From positions 89,680,628 through 89,744,627 of the forward strand of contig NC_069124.1 in NCBI RefSeq assembly GCF_026914265.1: a DNA stretch of 64,000 bases. The letters run 5' to 3'. Position numbers and translations under genes: made by a program. Below are positions 24,001 through 34,800 of the stretch, in pieces. Within the stretch, counting starts at the first letter, position 1; each line of letters opens with the position of its first letter. A model generated the notes under the pieces. The model did no database searches and had not been told where the DNA came from. It saw only the letters and a list, made by a program, of their open reading frames with translations. This DNA comes from Mya arenaria (Eukaryota; Mollusca; Bivalvia; Myida; Myidae).

Positions 24001-25388
24001 GTGGTCGTGTTCGATAATTATTGTCGGCCACTTTTCTACAATGATTATTTTTGACAACATAACTTGTCTTCATTCGCTTGACAATTTAACTTCGTTTACG
24101 ACCGGGCAACTCGTTAAAGAAAGGTTTGAGCGGGATGTCAGATATGTCTCCTGCTCTATTGCTGTTGTTAACACGTACATTTTCCACGGTGAAGTCTATG
24201 TCTCGCAGTGAGCGGACGTTGAGCAGCTGGCGAGCATCCTCGTCCTTGCCCGCTAACAGGGCATCTAACAGCTTTCCGCCACGCTCCTGTCATTATTTAG
24301 TGTTATTTAGTGCAAACAAAAATCATTTATTGAATTGGTAAATATAAATACTTGATAAACTGAAAATCGTAATACATGTATTTACTTAGTTCAAAGTATA
24401 TATTCATGCATGAGATAATAAAATAATTTACATAATTAAATTATACATTCTTTTGCAAAATTTCATTGCTTCAAAATGTCGGCCAAAAGCAACATGTTAC
24501 CTTTGGGTGCATGTTTGTGTCCTGTCTAAGAGGGGCAATAACCTGTAATAAAATATGAACTATTTTGTTTATATGGAGCGTAAAATACAAATAAGTGAGT
24601 TATTTTGCTCCATTTAAAAAAAAAAACACATAAAGATTACCTTTGTTCAAATCCGACTGATCTAAAATGTTGATCTTACCGAGTGTCTAGAACTTTCTTT
24701 TTGTTAACACTTCTTCACGCGTCAGATTTTAAATCCTGACATAGTCGCAGAAATCTAAAGCACTACTTAGAATCCACAATTGTTTGCACCGTTTCTGACA
24801 CACGCTTATTTTTGTTTTATGTTCCTATCAGTAAAATAAAAAGAACTCTAAGAACTCTTATCTCAAAAATGCTATTAAAAAAGATTGATTTGACTGATTC
24901 TGTCACAGCTTTAACTCTTGAGCTTGTAGACAAACAACGTCTACCGCACAGATAACCAACATATTGACAAATCATTGCACGCTATCGGGGGTCAATCAAT
25001 TCAACAAGGAAGATTTATTCTACCTAAAAAGTTATTGGTCCCGAACTAAATATGATACTTTCTGAAAGGTAAACAACGTAAATTCAATCAGCGTCAAGTT
25101 ACACAATCATTCTAACCAAGTTTATTGGCCATATAGCTGTCTAGGAAGAACGTGCGGGGTCCTTGTGTCCCCCGTTCAGATCGGGCCATACAAAAAAACT
25201 ATATGTAATCTTTCAGTTACTCCGAATAAGACAGGTGTCATAGGAAACGTTCAGCACATACCCATATACCCATATAACACATCTCCGGTGGAATTGGTAT
25301 ACGTGTATTGAACCGGGAAACTTCAAGAGTGCCGGGATCTTACCTGTTGCCAACAGATCTCCTTCATATATCTGCCAGGGTTTGCCCA
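6049..25388 (-). CDS. Ankyrin-repeat protein with two ZU5/UPA-like modules, 5' end uncertain
   Basis: Exons in transcript order: 25388-25344 (tentative), 24542-24501, 24286-24179, 23834-23736, 17906-17805, 17666-17568, 17419-17318, 16717-16626, 13698-13344, 13146-12952, 12710-12482, 12177-11988, 7944-7805, 7268-7114, 6988-6724, 6137-6049 (stop TGA). All have AG/GT borders and the phases match at each join, giving 768 residues. Residues about 30-230 are ankyrin repeats, one per phase-0 exon of 33-36 codons (GDNPLHLAARRG, GNTAMHYAARGG, GDAPLHKAI, GDTPLHTAL). Residues about 230-490 and 490-650 are two beta-rich stretches that share a D-V-[FY]-x-I-x-V start and a later IP/LP strand; the second has VTHFSIYVATW, similar to the end of ZU5 domains. 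An acidic, Gly-rich linker separates them. A PPPPPP run precedes the C-terminus, and I see no death domain. ANK plus ZU5/UPA-like modules suggest a cytosolic scaffold or signalling protein, but I know no exact family. Translation may start at the ATG at 25367-25365, or an upstream exon may be missing. Confidence 0.8.
7506..7637. mobile_element. Decayed short inverted-repeat element (pogo/Tigger-like MITE)
   Basis: The left end AGTCGAAACTCG and the right end GGGGTTTGACTGTA form an imperfect terminal inverted repeat, with a TA at the right end as Tc1/mariner-type elements leave. About 130 bp with no coding capacity. It sits in the intron between the exons at 7268-7114 and 7944-7805. The ends match the better-preserved element at 25529-25698. 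Confidence 0.5.
8553..8750. mobile_element. 198-bp MITE with 18-bp inverted ends
   Basis: Left end TGCTGCGTTCATATGGCA and right end (reverse complement) TGTTGCGTTTATATGACA agree at 15 of 18 bases. The inside is non-coding. No clear target duplication is visible, so the superfamily is open. It lies in the ankyrin-gene intron 7945-11987. Confidence 0.55.
8886..11648. repeat. 34-bp minisatellite, about 81 units, intronic
   Basis: Head-to-tail 34-bp units with the core GATGAAACTTTGTGCATA make up most of the 4.0-kb intron between the exons 12177-11988 and 7944-7805. Unit variants (GGATAAG, GGGTAAG or GCATAGG in the middle; GTGATG, GTTATG or GTTGTG) occur in blocks, which points to local unit duplication. 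Sub-variants near 9060-9240 carry a 4-5 base insertion (GGCCATTGATG). Three units equal 34 codons, and long minus-strand frames run through the array (for example 9632-10684), but these are a product of the repeat and not a protein gene. A more diverged edge unit is seen at the low end. Confidence 0.95.
13691..16521. repeat. 34-bp minisatellite, about 83 units, built on a 3' splice site
   Basis: The units (plus-strand core GATTGAGTGATGTATGTACC) fill about 97% of the 2.9-kb intron between the exons 16717-16626 and 13698-13344. On the sense (minus) strand the last unit ends inside the exon: its final eight bases, GTACATAC, are the first eight exon bases at 13698-13691, directly after the true acceptor TTGTAG. 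Many units therefore repeat the motif TAG or CAG followed by GTACATAC. Other units read TTG at that place and have lost the AG. The unit shares no sequence with the 34-bp array at 8.9-11.6 kb. Confidence 0.95.
17131..17280. repeat. 39-bp tandem repeat, four copies
   Basis: Four copies with the core AATATTCATAGAAATGTACG start at 17131, 17170, 17209 and 17248. They lie in the 600-bp intron between the exons 17419-17318 and 16717-16626. Confidence 0.9.
17888..18221. repeat. 48-bp minisatellite, part 1, overlapping an exon start
   Basis: Units of about 48 bp (clean starts at 17892, 17940 and 17988, then less regular) contain, on the sense strand, an ATTCCCAG acceptor followed by a copy of the first bases of the ankyrin exon 17906-17805 (real exon: CACGGGAACACGGCGATG; copies: AACGGGAACACGGCGAT). 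The array was thus seeded from the exon's own 3' splice site. A transposon at 18222-19395 interrupts it and it resumes at 19396. Confidence 0.85.
18222..19395. mobile_element. 1.17-kb TTA-flanked inverted-repeat element (PIF/Harbinger-like, non-autonomous)
   Basis: The ends are inverted: the left begins GGCCAAAAAAATAATATACC and the right ends in the reverse complement of a near-identical sequence; both arms then carry TGTGTTTCCGGTAAC. A duplicated TTA flanks the element (18219-18221 and 19396-19398). Removing the element and one TTA restores GGATATATTATCGCCGTG, a sequence present in an unbroken unit of the host array near 18121. That fixes both ends and the target duplication. The 3-bp TTA target and GG-CC ends are typical of PIF/Harbinger. 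No transposase frame is present. Confidence 0.8.
19396..19579. repeat. 48-bp minisatellite, part 2
   Basis: Continuation, beyond the inserted element, of the array that begins at 17888, with the same CGCCGTGTTCCCG core. The units grow more diverged towards the high-coordinate end. Confidence 0.85.
19829..23700. repeat. 45-bp minisatellite, about 85 units, intronic
   Basis: A regular 45-bp array (core CAAGTGTCAGTATCCTTGGC) in the 5.8-kb intron between the exons 23834-23736 and 17906-17805. Units towards the high end are nearly identical (22.7-23.6 kb); those towards 19.8 kb are diverged. A degraded last unit (GGCTGTTATAATTTGTG at 23671) brings the array to within 36 bases of the 5' splice site. 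Since 45 is a multiple of 3, stop-free frames run for hundreds of codons on both strands with a 15-residue period. Reading on from the real exon meets a stop before the array, so I regard it as non-coding. Confidence 0.95.
24543..25343 (-). other. Intron with no recognised content
   Basis: Between the 42-bp exon 24542-24501 and the tentative exon 25388-25344 of the ankyrin-repeat gene. AT-rich, with no repeat family I recognise. Confidence 0.45.
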
Positions 25389-25528
25389 CTATGCTTTCAA
25401 ATCCGAAAACGTGTTATTTTACTATTATGAATAATAAGATTAAAATATTAACAACCAGAAACTTTAAACACACTGTCCTCTCGCTATCGCATACTTTATT
25501 ATTATAGCTAATTATATATTTATCTATA

Positions 25529-25698
25529 CAGTCGAACCCCGTTGGCTTGAACTCGCTTGGCTCGAATTCCTCGTTTGCTCGTACTAGATGTAAAAGGACC
25601 AATTTCTTTATATCAAAAAATACCGCTTGGCTCGAATTTTCCGAGGCTCGATGTATTTTCGCCGGTCCCTGGGAGTTCGAGCCAACGGGGTTCGACTG
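25529..25698. mobile_element. 170-bp pogo/Tigger-like MITE
   Basis: Ends CAGTCGAACCCCGTTGGCT and AGCCAACGGGGTTCGACTG are a perfect 19-bp inverted repeat flanked by TA on both sides (25527-25528 and 25699-25700). CAGT ends and a TA target are the hallmark of pogo/Tigger Tc1-mariner elements. It is too short to code for anything. Confidence 0.85.
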
Positions 25699-25904
25699 TA
25701 ATTACAAATATTTTGATTTTGTATGTTTTTATTGATTTTATTGTATACATGAATTTGGATATATGTATACTCATGGACTTGTCTATATGTTATGTTAATA
25801 AACTGTCTAAAACTGTCAGGCTATCTGCCAGGGTTTGCCTCTTCAGATATGATGTCATTTCATGTTAAGGATATCATTGATTGCAAGATCTGAATCAAGC
25901 CTTA

Positions 25905-26310
25905 ATCCTAAACAAGATATATGTCACAGTAAGTGACAAATGCCCCCGAAGTGCCTACCAGTTCAATGGAGTATGCAATTACTCATATGCCTTTATTCCG
26001 GCAGAGCTATCATAAACAAAAAGCATATGCCGGTCTCCATGATGGTTGACATCAAGTGTGGACGAGTGATGCCGTAAGCGGTAGGGACATGGGTCTTGCC
26101 TTTATGTACCAAAGACATGTGCAATTAATTGTAAAATCCCTCCATACATGATACAGTTATAGCCCGGACACGACCAACTCTTCTGTCTATGCATATATGT
26201 AGCATAGTGATTAAACTCCGTGACCTTGAACTTTGAAGTAGGGTCTTACATGCGACACATCGCCTATATGCACTGGGTCTGTAATACAGAAGCGCCTCAA
26301 GAATTTTTTA
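25905..26310. repeat. Dispersed repeat, copy 1
   Basis: Shares GCCCGGACACGACCAAC and flanking blocks (AATCCCTCCAT..., GTAGGGTC...) with the copy at 26563-26760. The opening TGTCACAGTAAGTGACAAATG resembles the block at 33497. Non-coding; class unknown. Confidence 0.5.
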
Positions 26311-26562
26311 ACATATTTAAGTGTAAAATTTAGAATTGATATATTTCTTATAAAACTAGTTCTTTAAAATGGAGTTTTCATTTAAAAACATGAGTGTCCA
26401 TGGTTTAATTGAAGAATGTACAATTAGCATTAAACTTTCTTTAAATGAAAAAAAATCAGTAAAGGAAATTGTTGAATTTAAGGAAAATGTAAAATTTCAA
26501 TTAAGATGCTTCTGTAATCTTGTGTGCCAATTTGTTTTAAAATCACGCTGTGTTATACAAAG

Positions 26563-26760
26563 CTACAGCCCGGACACGACCAACCATACTGTAAATGCAT
26601 ATTTACAGCATTCCAGAATGATTTAACTCCAATGGTGCCCTTGAACGTTGATGTAGGGTCGTCGGTCTTGCACGCGGCACGTCGTCTTTAGTACTGCGCA
26701 CATGAGCCAAGTAATTTTAGAATCCCTCCATGAATGACAAAGTTACTGCCTAGGCACTGG
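26563..26760. repeat. Dispersed repeat, copy 2
   Basis: A second, shorter copy of the repeat at 25905-26310, recognised by GCCCGGACACGACCAAC and a following GTAGGGTCGTCGG block. It ends in a GACGGACGG run. Confidence 0.5.
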
Positions 26761-26794
26761 AAACCTGACGGACGGAGCGATTTTTCCGTTTAAA

Positions 26795-27050
26795 TATGAC
26801 ATCCAGCTTTCAAATATGACTTCCACGTTTCAAAAAAGACTTCCAGGTTTCAAATAAGACTGCTAGTTTGTAAATATGACTTCCAGGTTTCAAATAAGAC
26901 TGCTAGTTTGTAAATATGACTTCCAGGTTTCAAATATCACTTCCAACTTCGACTTTCAAATTCGACTTCCAGCTTTCAAATACGACTTCCAGCTTTTAAA
27001 TAAGACTACCAGGTTTCAAATATGACTTCCAGCTTTCAAATAAGATTTCC
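26795..27050. repeat. About 22-bp minisatellite, diverged
   Basis: Repeats of the pattern AAATATGACTTCCAGGTTTC (with AAGAC and CTGCTAG variants) about every 22 bases, roughly 11 units. Lies between the 5' end of the ankyrin gene and the 3' end of the next gene. Confidence 0.8.
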
Positions 27051-27059
27051 CGTATTTAA

Positions 27060-28825
27060 AAGGTTTTATTACATGCTTTTTGTTGCTTTAGCTCGCGCTC
27101 ACTCATAATTTATATATCAAACGTCAGCGCGCATACACTCATTAAAAACATATCTATCGTGATGATCAGTTCATTACGTTGTGTACATACCGAAACGAGT
27201 ATCGTGAATCTGATTTGAATGTGATTGGCGCGCACACATGATTCTTTTACACCAGAGTGATAATGCTGTACGTTAGATTGAGCATTGTCGAACCTCTAAT
27301 AATTGAGATTTAAGCGCACAGGGCTTGGACACAAAATAACGACGTTATATCCGAAATGACGATATAATCGCATACAATTTGGCTTGCCTTTCTGGTAAAA
27401 CTACAAAAAAACGACATATTGTATCTCTTTTCGGCACATACTAAACAAGGAAAGGTTTGTTTCCGTGTACGATGATTGCGGTGAAATATATTGCGATCTT
27501 CCACGGAAACACACAATTATCATCTATGTCTTCCATGCTTTGCAAGACATAGTCAAGGTAAGGACACCAGCTTCTAATAGTTTTAATTTCATTACGACAA
27601 GTGTATCCTATGTTTTATGAGGAGACAGACATCTCCGCCTCAGTGTACAAAACAAAAGGTGGTTAAAACAGTCACAGACAAAACAGACCGATTGACAAGC
27701 GACGGGCCACCGGTTTTATTGCTGCTCTATAACCAACACAACTGTTCCCGATCTCTTACAAGGGAAGTTCACAACATTGTTATTTTATTAACCATTTAAT
27801 AAACATTAACATTCTATGGGCGCAATAGGATGACCTCATTGTGTGGAGAATAGTTTAACAAAGGTGAATTTGATAATATCATATAATGACAAACAAAGCA
27901 TTGAAACTTAACAGTAACACAATCCCCGAAGTTTGATAATATCTTATATAACAGTACCATTTCAAAAACATAATTATCATGCAATTAAAGTACACAGACG
28001 CTCACTAAATAAACCAGACTATTCATAAAAAGGCAATTGCACATTTATATATACGGGTGCATGCATTCTAATTGTTGTAATACAGTCCAACACACCGTGA
28101 AATATCCATATAGTGCCTGTAATAACTAAAACATCTTAGTATAAATATAACAAGAATGCTGCAGAGCGAACACCAACAAAAAACGCAACAAGTATGACAT
28201 CCAGAGTTATGTGCCTTGCTGTATGTGCGCGTATTGTCCCTGGCAACGCATGTACCAAAGTACACTTGTACAGTTGGGGTTATCCCCAAGATTTAAGTCT
28301 CTGTACGCCGTCGTCGACAGAAAGGCAAGGACAATAACTAGATTTACTTATTTTACTTAAAAACAAACAAACAGACAAACATAACTGATGTAAATGAACG
28401 CACTGTAACAAAAACTGTTACACTTAAGGTAACCGGAATGAGTGAAATAAGCAAACAGCAAAGGCAGCTGTGAGATATACAACATGAACAGTGATAGGTA
28501 CCAACTTGACTGGTTAGATGCCATGCAACACTTCATAAATGAAGGAATGACGACAACGTACGATTTAATATATTGATGACTATATAAGGTTATTTCATGG
28601 TGCTAAAAGTCATCCATCAGTTTATGCAATAAATGCTTCTTCTTTTTTCAGCAATACAGCTCAATCAATTCCATGCAAATTGAATTCAAATAACAATTAT
28701 CTAATGAAATGTGATCATAAATAAACACATTTATCAAAAGATAAAATGAAGAACGGGAAAAACTGCTCACTTTAAAATAATAACTTCACAATAACAAATG
28801 TATTCAACTGGCGACTATATCAGAT
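27060..28825. other. Intergenic, nothing recognised
   Basis: Separates two minus-strand genes. It must hold the promoter and any further 5' exon of the ankyrin-repeat gene, but I found no exon with convincing splice sites. It includes the 3' UTR of the CCPG1-like gene next to 28826. Confidence 0.4.
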
Positions 28826-31800
28826 CTATAAGTCAACACAGAATGGTCTACGCTTTCTCCTCGTTACTGTTTCATCCACATTCATAAAATCTCCATCGAA
28901 GTTGTCCTCGCCACTTTCCACCCACTCTGGACTGTGTGCGCCCTGGTAGAAATTCTTGTTTTCGCGGTCTTGACTCCTGCGGAAGTACCATGTGTCGGGC
29001 ACCTGGTGAAGATACTCTCGACCCTCGCCAAGCGACAGGTACCAGTTATCATCATCCCCGTTATCATTCATTGAACTCTGTGAATGCTGGTTGTCACTGA
29101 ACTTTATTTTATCAGTGTTTTGAATCTTTTCGTTTGCGTGTTTCGTGTATTTCCTGCTTGGTGGGGCATCACTGTTTCCATCAATGTTCTGTTGCAGGAA
29201 ATCATCACTAGACCCTTGCTCCTGTGCATTTTTGTCTTTTGTGCCTTTAAACCTCTCCTCTGTATTAGTCTTTTTCTGTTCCGAATCTTTTATTGATTTT
29301 TTGTTTGCTGGTTCGAGATTGATTTCACTCAAAATACATGAATTTTCTTCTGAAATAACAACCAAATCACAGATTAACAATTAAAACATGATTGTCACTT
29401 GAAAACAAGCTTTTTCTATTATGAAGTATAACTTATATTAAAAATTTAATCAAGGAAGAAAACCACTAAGAGTTGCAAAATAGTGTAAATCAATAAACAG
29501 TTTGAGTGACACCTGGGAGTAGGACTTCTTATTAGTCCCAGGTGACACACACCACTGCTGTATTTCCATCCATATCACGTTTATGGAGGTGTTACGTCAC
29601 TTACTTATGGCAAGCATCTTCTTCTTTCTGCGACAGTAGTTCCTGTTACCATTGGCGACATGTACCTGCCAGCAGCACAGGAAGCGATGGTCGTCATCGC
29701 CCTGGGGTAGAGGGGAGATTTCAATGCCCGCCTGGTGCCTCCACCACTGCCTCTGTTTGGCAAACCACCCTTGCCCAGCTTCACTAAGCAACGGCACCAT
29801 CATACCCTCTACAACAATGTGATAGGCATCATGTTACTTGCTGAGTTTGTAAGAGTTAATATAATTTATGCACTGCACTTTACATGAAAATTCTTGCTAA
29901 ACTATTGTTTTGAAAACAAAAGTATGTTCCAAACCATGCATTGCTTGTCTCATTCTGTTCAACCTGATTGCATTTTGGGTGTTGTGTCTATGGGGTAAAT
30001 ATTTTGACCGAGTTTCGTGAACATCCTACAAAAGGTTAAGGAGATAAAGAGTGGGTCTCAAGGGTTTAGGGGGTACAGAGTGGACATGAAATGTACGACT
30101 CGAAGCCTAGACCTTGAGCCTGCGATCCTGTAATGTTGGTTTTGCACGTCATCTCGATGTGGTGCTTATTTGACACGAGCAGGACGGACATACGCTAGTT
30201 GGGCAAATAAATTTAATCAGTAAACCCGCGTGTGTATTTTTCCACGTAGCAAAGGACGTAATGACAACAAACCAGTATAGTTAAAGAAGAAGTCTGCAAG
30301 CGATATCAGTTGCCATGGATCAGACTCCATGAGACGTCGGTACTGTTTGGCATTCAGGCTGCTGATTGTCTTACTCACATCCTCCGCTTTCTCTGCCGTT
30401 GTCATTTCGTTGTTGTCTGAAATAAGCAATATTGAATTAAGCAAAAAAATAAAGAAGGCAATTTCTTACTTCCATGCTCACTATACAAATTAGTGAAATC
30501 AAAGCTCATAAATTCAACTATTTAGACAAGTGTTTTTTAAATCTTAAAAAAAATGAAACCCTATGTCTCTATAGGTAAATCAGTGAACTTACCAACTTTT
30601 GAACCAAACTTCCTCCTTTTTGTGTTCGCCTTTAAGTTATCATTCTCATCGAAGGTTTTCTTCTCTTTACAGCTTTTTCCACCCTTCTTGTTGCCACGAG
30701 GATGTGATTTTCCTTTGTGGAACCACTTGTTCACTTTATTGGTCATTTTCTGGTGGAAACGGTCAGTGAGCTGCTGCAGGCGGTCAGTGAATGTCTGCTG
30801 GATGCGCATGACAGACGGCTCATTATCCTCCCAGAACTGACCAGAAATGTTCCTCACCTAGGAGAATATGGTCAAGCATAATCAAGCAATCATAGCTATT
30901 TTTACAAATTTTTAAAATTTTCTAAGTTGCCAAATTGTTTTAAGTCTGCCTTGTCCTTTCTCCTAATGAAATTAGGTTTCACTAGCCTTTCTGCCGACTA
31001 CGTCACAATTATTTTGTATGCCATTGGGCCAATTGTTCAGAACTTTGTTAAAGTTAACATTGTTTTTAATGTCATCGTTGTTAACTTTCACATCTTTATT
31101 GCTCTGAATATTAATTGATTCACTTGTGATCTGCAGTATTTCTATCACAATAACAACTGTTTCAGCTATACTGGTTTCATTTAAATGTGAGCACATTATC
31201 AAATAGTTCAAATTTCACGTAAAAAAATAACAAGATGTTGTAAATCACGTTATTAACTTTAAGTTCTGAACCATCGGTTTAATTATTTTGTTCACATTCG
31301 AAAATTCATTGTTCTATGCAGGATTTTGATATTACACCAGGGGATTTTTACGCGACGAAATTTTGCCCAATATCTGCATTTATAATATAAGAATAAATAC
31401 AGAAATACATTCAAATTACAATAATTTTTGGACTTAGTCATCATGGTCCTTCATGGAATTTCACACACATAATATTATTGATGCTTTCCACTGTCAACCT
31501 TAAGCAAGTTTTGAAAAAGAAAAACATTTTTTTTTTTTAAATTCCAGGGGATGTGGATCCCCCAGCGGGGGACCAAGGGATGGGTCGAAATTCCGGGGGA
31601 TTCCGCACCCCCGCCGGGGGATATGGCATGTATGTATGCTTCAACCTGAACTGATGCAACAGACACAATATATAGCAATATATAGCAAGCGCTTCAACCT
31701 CAAAGCATATAATTAAAGGTAAAAAGCATACACTGATTTTATACAAAATTTAACCATTTATTACAACATTATCCTCTAAAACTCAAACTTGTTGCTGTTT

Positions 31801-34800
31801 TATGAAAGTTAGAGTCACTACCTTCTCCCAGGCATGTTCAATCTGCCCTCGTGTTTTGTTCATCATCTTGAAAACTGTTTCTGTCCACAAATTGTCTGCA
31901 TGCTGCTCTCCAGAACTTTCACTTCCCTCATCAGCAACTTTATGGCCTGTATTTGAAAATGTTTCTTTCGTCTGTGTATGTTCCTCATGTACATTTGACT
32001 CGGGTTCGTCTTTTTTGTAAGGTTTCCTCCCTTGTGTATTGTAATCCCTCTGAGGTTCCTTATAGGTATTGTCCCCCTGGTGAGGTACATCCTGGGTGGG
32101 TCCTGTAAACACCCCACTCGACTTCAGGAACTCCAATACAGTGTGCGGCAGATGTTTATCAGCGTACTCATGCAGGCCGGCTCCGACCTCTGACCATGCT
32201 ACATTCATCTGCAAATGACAGAATAGTATCTTTATCAGGGTTTGAAAAGTCAAATCAGTTAAGAAATCATGGGCGACATCAGCATCAGAAAGAGAAGAAA
32301 TAAAAGAATGCGATCAGGATATTTACCTTTGACATTTCTGTTCTTAAGGCATCACTGAGCTCACTGAAGCAGCCTTCCCAGGTCTGCCCTGTTCTTTCAA
32401 AACCATCCGCTTTTTTTAATTCATCCTTCAATGTCAGGATTTCACTTGCCTGTTCTTTTATGACTGAGGATTTTTTTTCTGTTGCCAACCTTAATCTCTG
32501 TATTTCTTCTTCCAATTCTTGTTTATGACTTAGTTCAGCCTCCAAGTAGTCTTTTTCATTGATAGCTTCATATTGCCTAGCCTTTAAAGTATCAACTGCT
32601 TGCTTGTTGAATGCTTCCATATCCCCAAATGTCTTCTTAACATCAGCCAGAGTTTGAACAAGGTCACCTTGATATACGAATGGCTCTTCCATGTTGAGGA
32701 GATCAAGAAGTACCAGTGTTGCTTGCTGCCTCCATGTTGAGCAGTCCGCTTGAGCTCCAGAGTCCTGTTGAACAGGCTTCCTGTAAATAATGCACAAGAC
32801 CGCCCCATGAGCCCATTGCAATGGGAGAAAAAAGATAACAGAAACAATTGAAACAAGTAATCAAGAATAAGCTAATTTATAACATGAGTAATTGTTTAGA
32901 TCCATATATAATGAAGCCATGATCAACAAAGTTAAACCAACTTACACATGAATACCGGAAGAAGTGTTATTCATGTAGAGTATGCAAAATGATGCCGCCA
33001 GAACAGAAAAGACTGCCAACAGGAGGAAAAACAGCACTTCAGGTACTACAAGAAGGATTAAAGTCATGTGATGTTATGTCATGATCTCAAATCTAGTTGT
33101 ACAGTTTTATTGAACAAATGATTGTATATTTACTTTTTCTGATAGCTTATGATTGACATTAAAGCCTAGATATATCTCAATTATGGTTAAAAATGATGGT
33201 ATCAACGGGTGTATCACGATAATTTAAGTGCTGCTTAAAATACTAGTAGTATTAACTGTCGTCGCCAGGCTTCAAATATTCTTTGTTTCATGTCCCTCGA
33301 CACAGATAGGTAAAGTGTAGGTCAGTTGGTTGATACAAAGTTTTGTTTCTATATTTTTCCACAATAAACAAAAGAAGTGATGTTGCTTTTTTCATTAAAA
33401 GAACTGGGCCGAACAGACAAAGAGAAATACTGCTACATTTGCTGTGTTGAGAGAGCATTCTTGGCAAAAACTATAAGATCAATTAAAACAGGAGCTGTCA
33501 CAAAAATGTGAGAAATGCCCCCAAATAGCCTCGTTTAACAGGTAAGTATGTGGACTTGTGCAGACACATAGCCTTCATATAACTTCTTTTTATGATGACC
33601 TCCAATACCTTCCCATGAAGTTTGGAAATATTGATCTACAACATTTTTAAAGAGCAAAGTATGCACCGGCATATGGAAATTATGTCACTGCAAGATACAA
33701 TGGATGTCAACCCGCCACTACATGTGTATGCCTAATGTTCTTCAGTTATTGATCAGAAACTCATTTTCAGCTTAAGGTCACCACAGCCTTGATCTTTGAC
33801 CCACTGACCTCAAAATCAAAAAGGTTCATCTGTTGATCATTAACAAAATGCCTACCAAGTTCAAGGTCTCTTAGCTATCCATTGATTCCAAAATCAAAGA
33901 GTTCGTCTGCTAGTCATAACCAACCTGCCTGCCAAGTTTGATGTCTCTGGGCCTAAGAGTTCTTCAGTTATTAATTGGAAAATATTTTCATTGCCAAGCT
34001 AGAAGAATAGCTTGACCTGCTATGGTGTATTTGTAGAATAGCTTGACATGCCATGGTGTATTGTAGAATAGCATGACATGCCATGGGGGACTTGCAGAAC
34101 CACACATATTCAAATACATTAATTTAAGTATTCTGCAAGGGAAGTGATTGAGAAAAATATAGCCAAAACTGTGTTTGAAACTAACAGTTTTTATTCCAGG
34201 CTGCAAAAAATAAACAAGAGGGCCAAAATGGCCTATATAGCTCACCCGATGGGCAAAGGGTTCTAAAGTTATTGATTGGACAACATACTTGACCCCACCG
34301 GCCCAAACAACCCACCACAGGTGAAACTATAACACATCCTGTTTTTTAAACGGTGTACAAAAACATCAACAAGAGCTGTCACAGAAACAGCGCGCTCGAC
34401 TATTCCGCCGCTTTTCAGTGTAAGGATTGAAAAGATTTGGGGAAACATGCATAGATCACTGTAAAATTAGATTTCAATGCAATACATGATGTATTTGCTG
34501 AGATATTAACATAAATTTGGTAACATGCAAAATTTTAACCAGAATTTCTAATTCCAATATTAAAGGGCCATTATTTTCAAAGTACAGTTATCTAACTTGG
34601 TTATTCAAGTAGGTTGGGTGGTTGAGTACCATTGTATCAAATCTCAATGCAATACATCAAGTAGTCGCTGAGATATTAACCTATGTGTGCTAACATGCAA
34701 AACCTTAACCAGAATTTCTAAGTCGCATAATAAAGGGGCAAAAATGATAAAATATGCAAGATAAAGTTATCTTACTTGATTAATTAAGAAGGTTGAATGG

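Noticed and set aside
6049-24542. The ankyrin gene as NF-kB p105/p100 or a classical ankyrin
   Set aside because: No Rel homology domain, too few ankyrin repeats for a spectrin-binding ankyrin, and no death domain visible.
29503-29555. 16-base imperfect inverted repeat in a CCPG1-like intron
   Set aside because: Too short and isolated to call a transposon or a structured RNA.
31540-31625. G/C-rich block with CCCCAGCGGGG palindromes
   Set aside because: Looks like a dispersed repeat scrap; no second copy in the window to define it.
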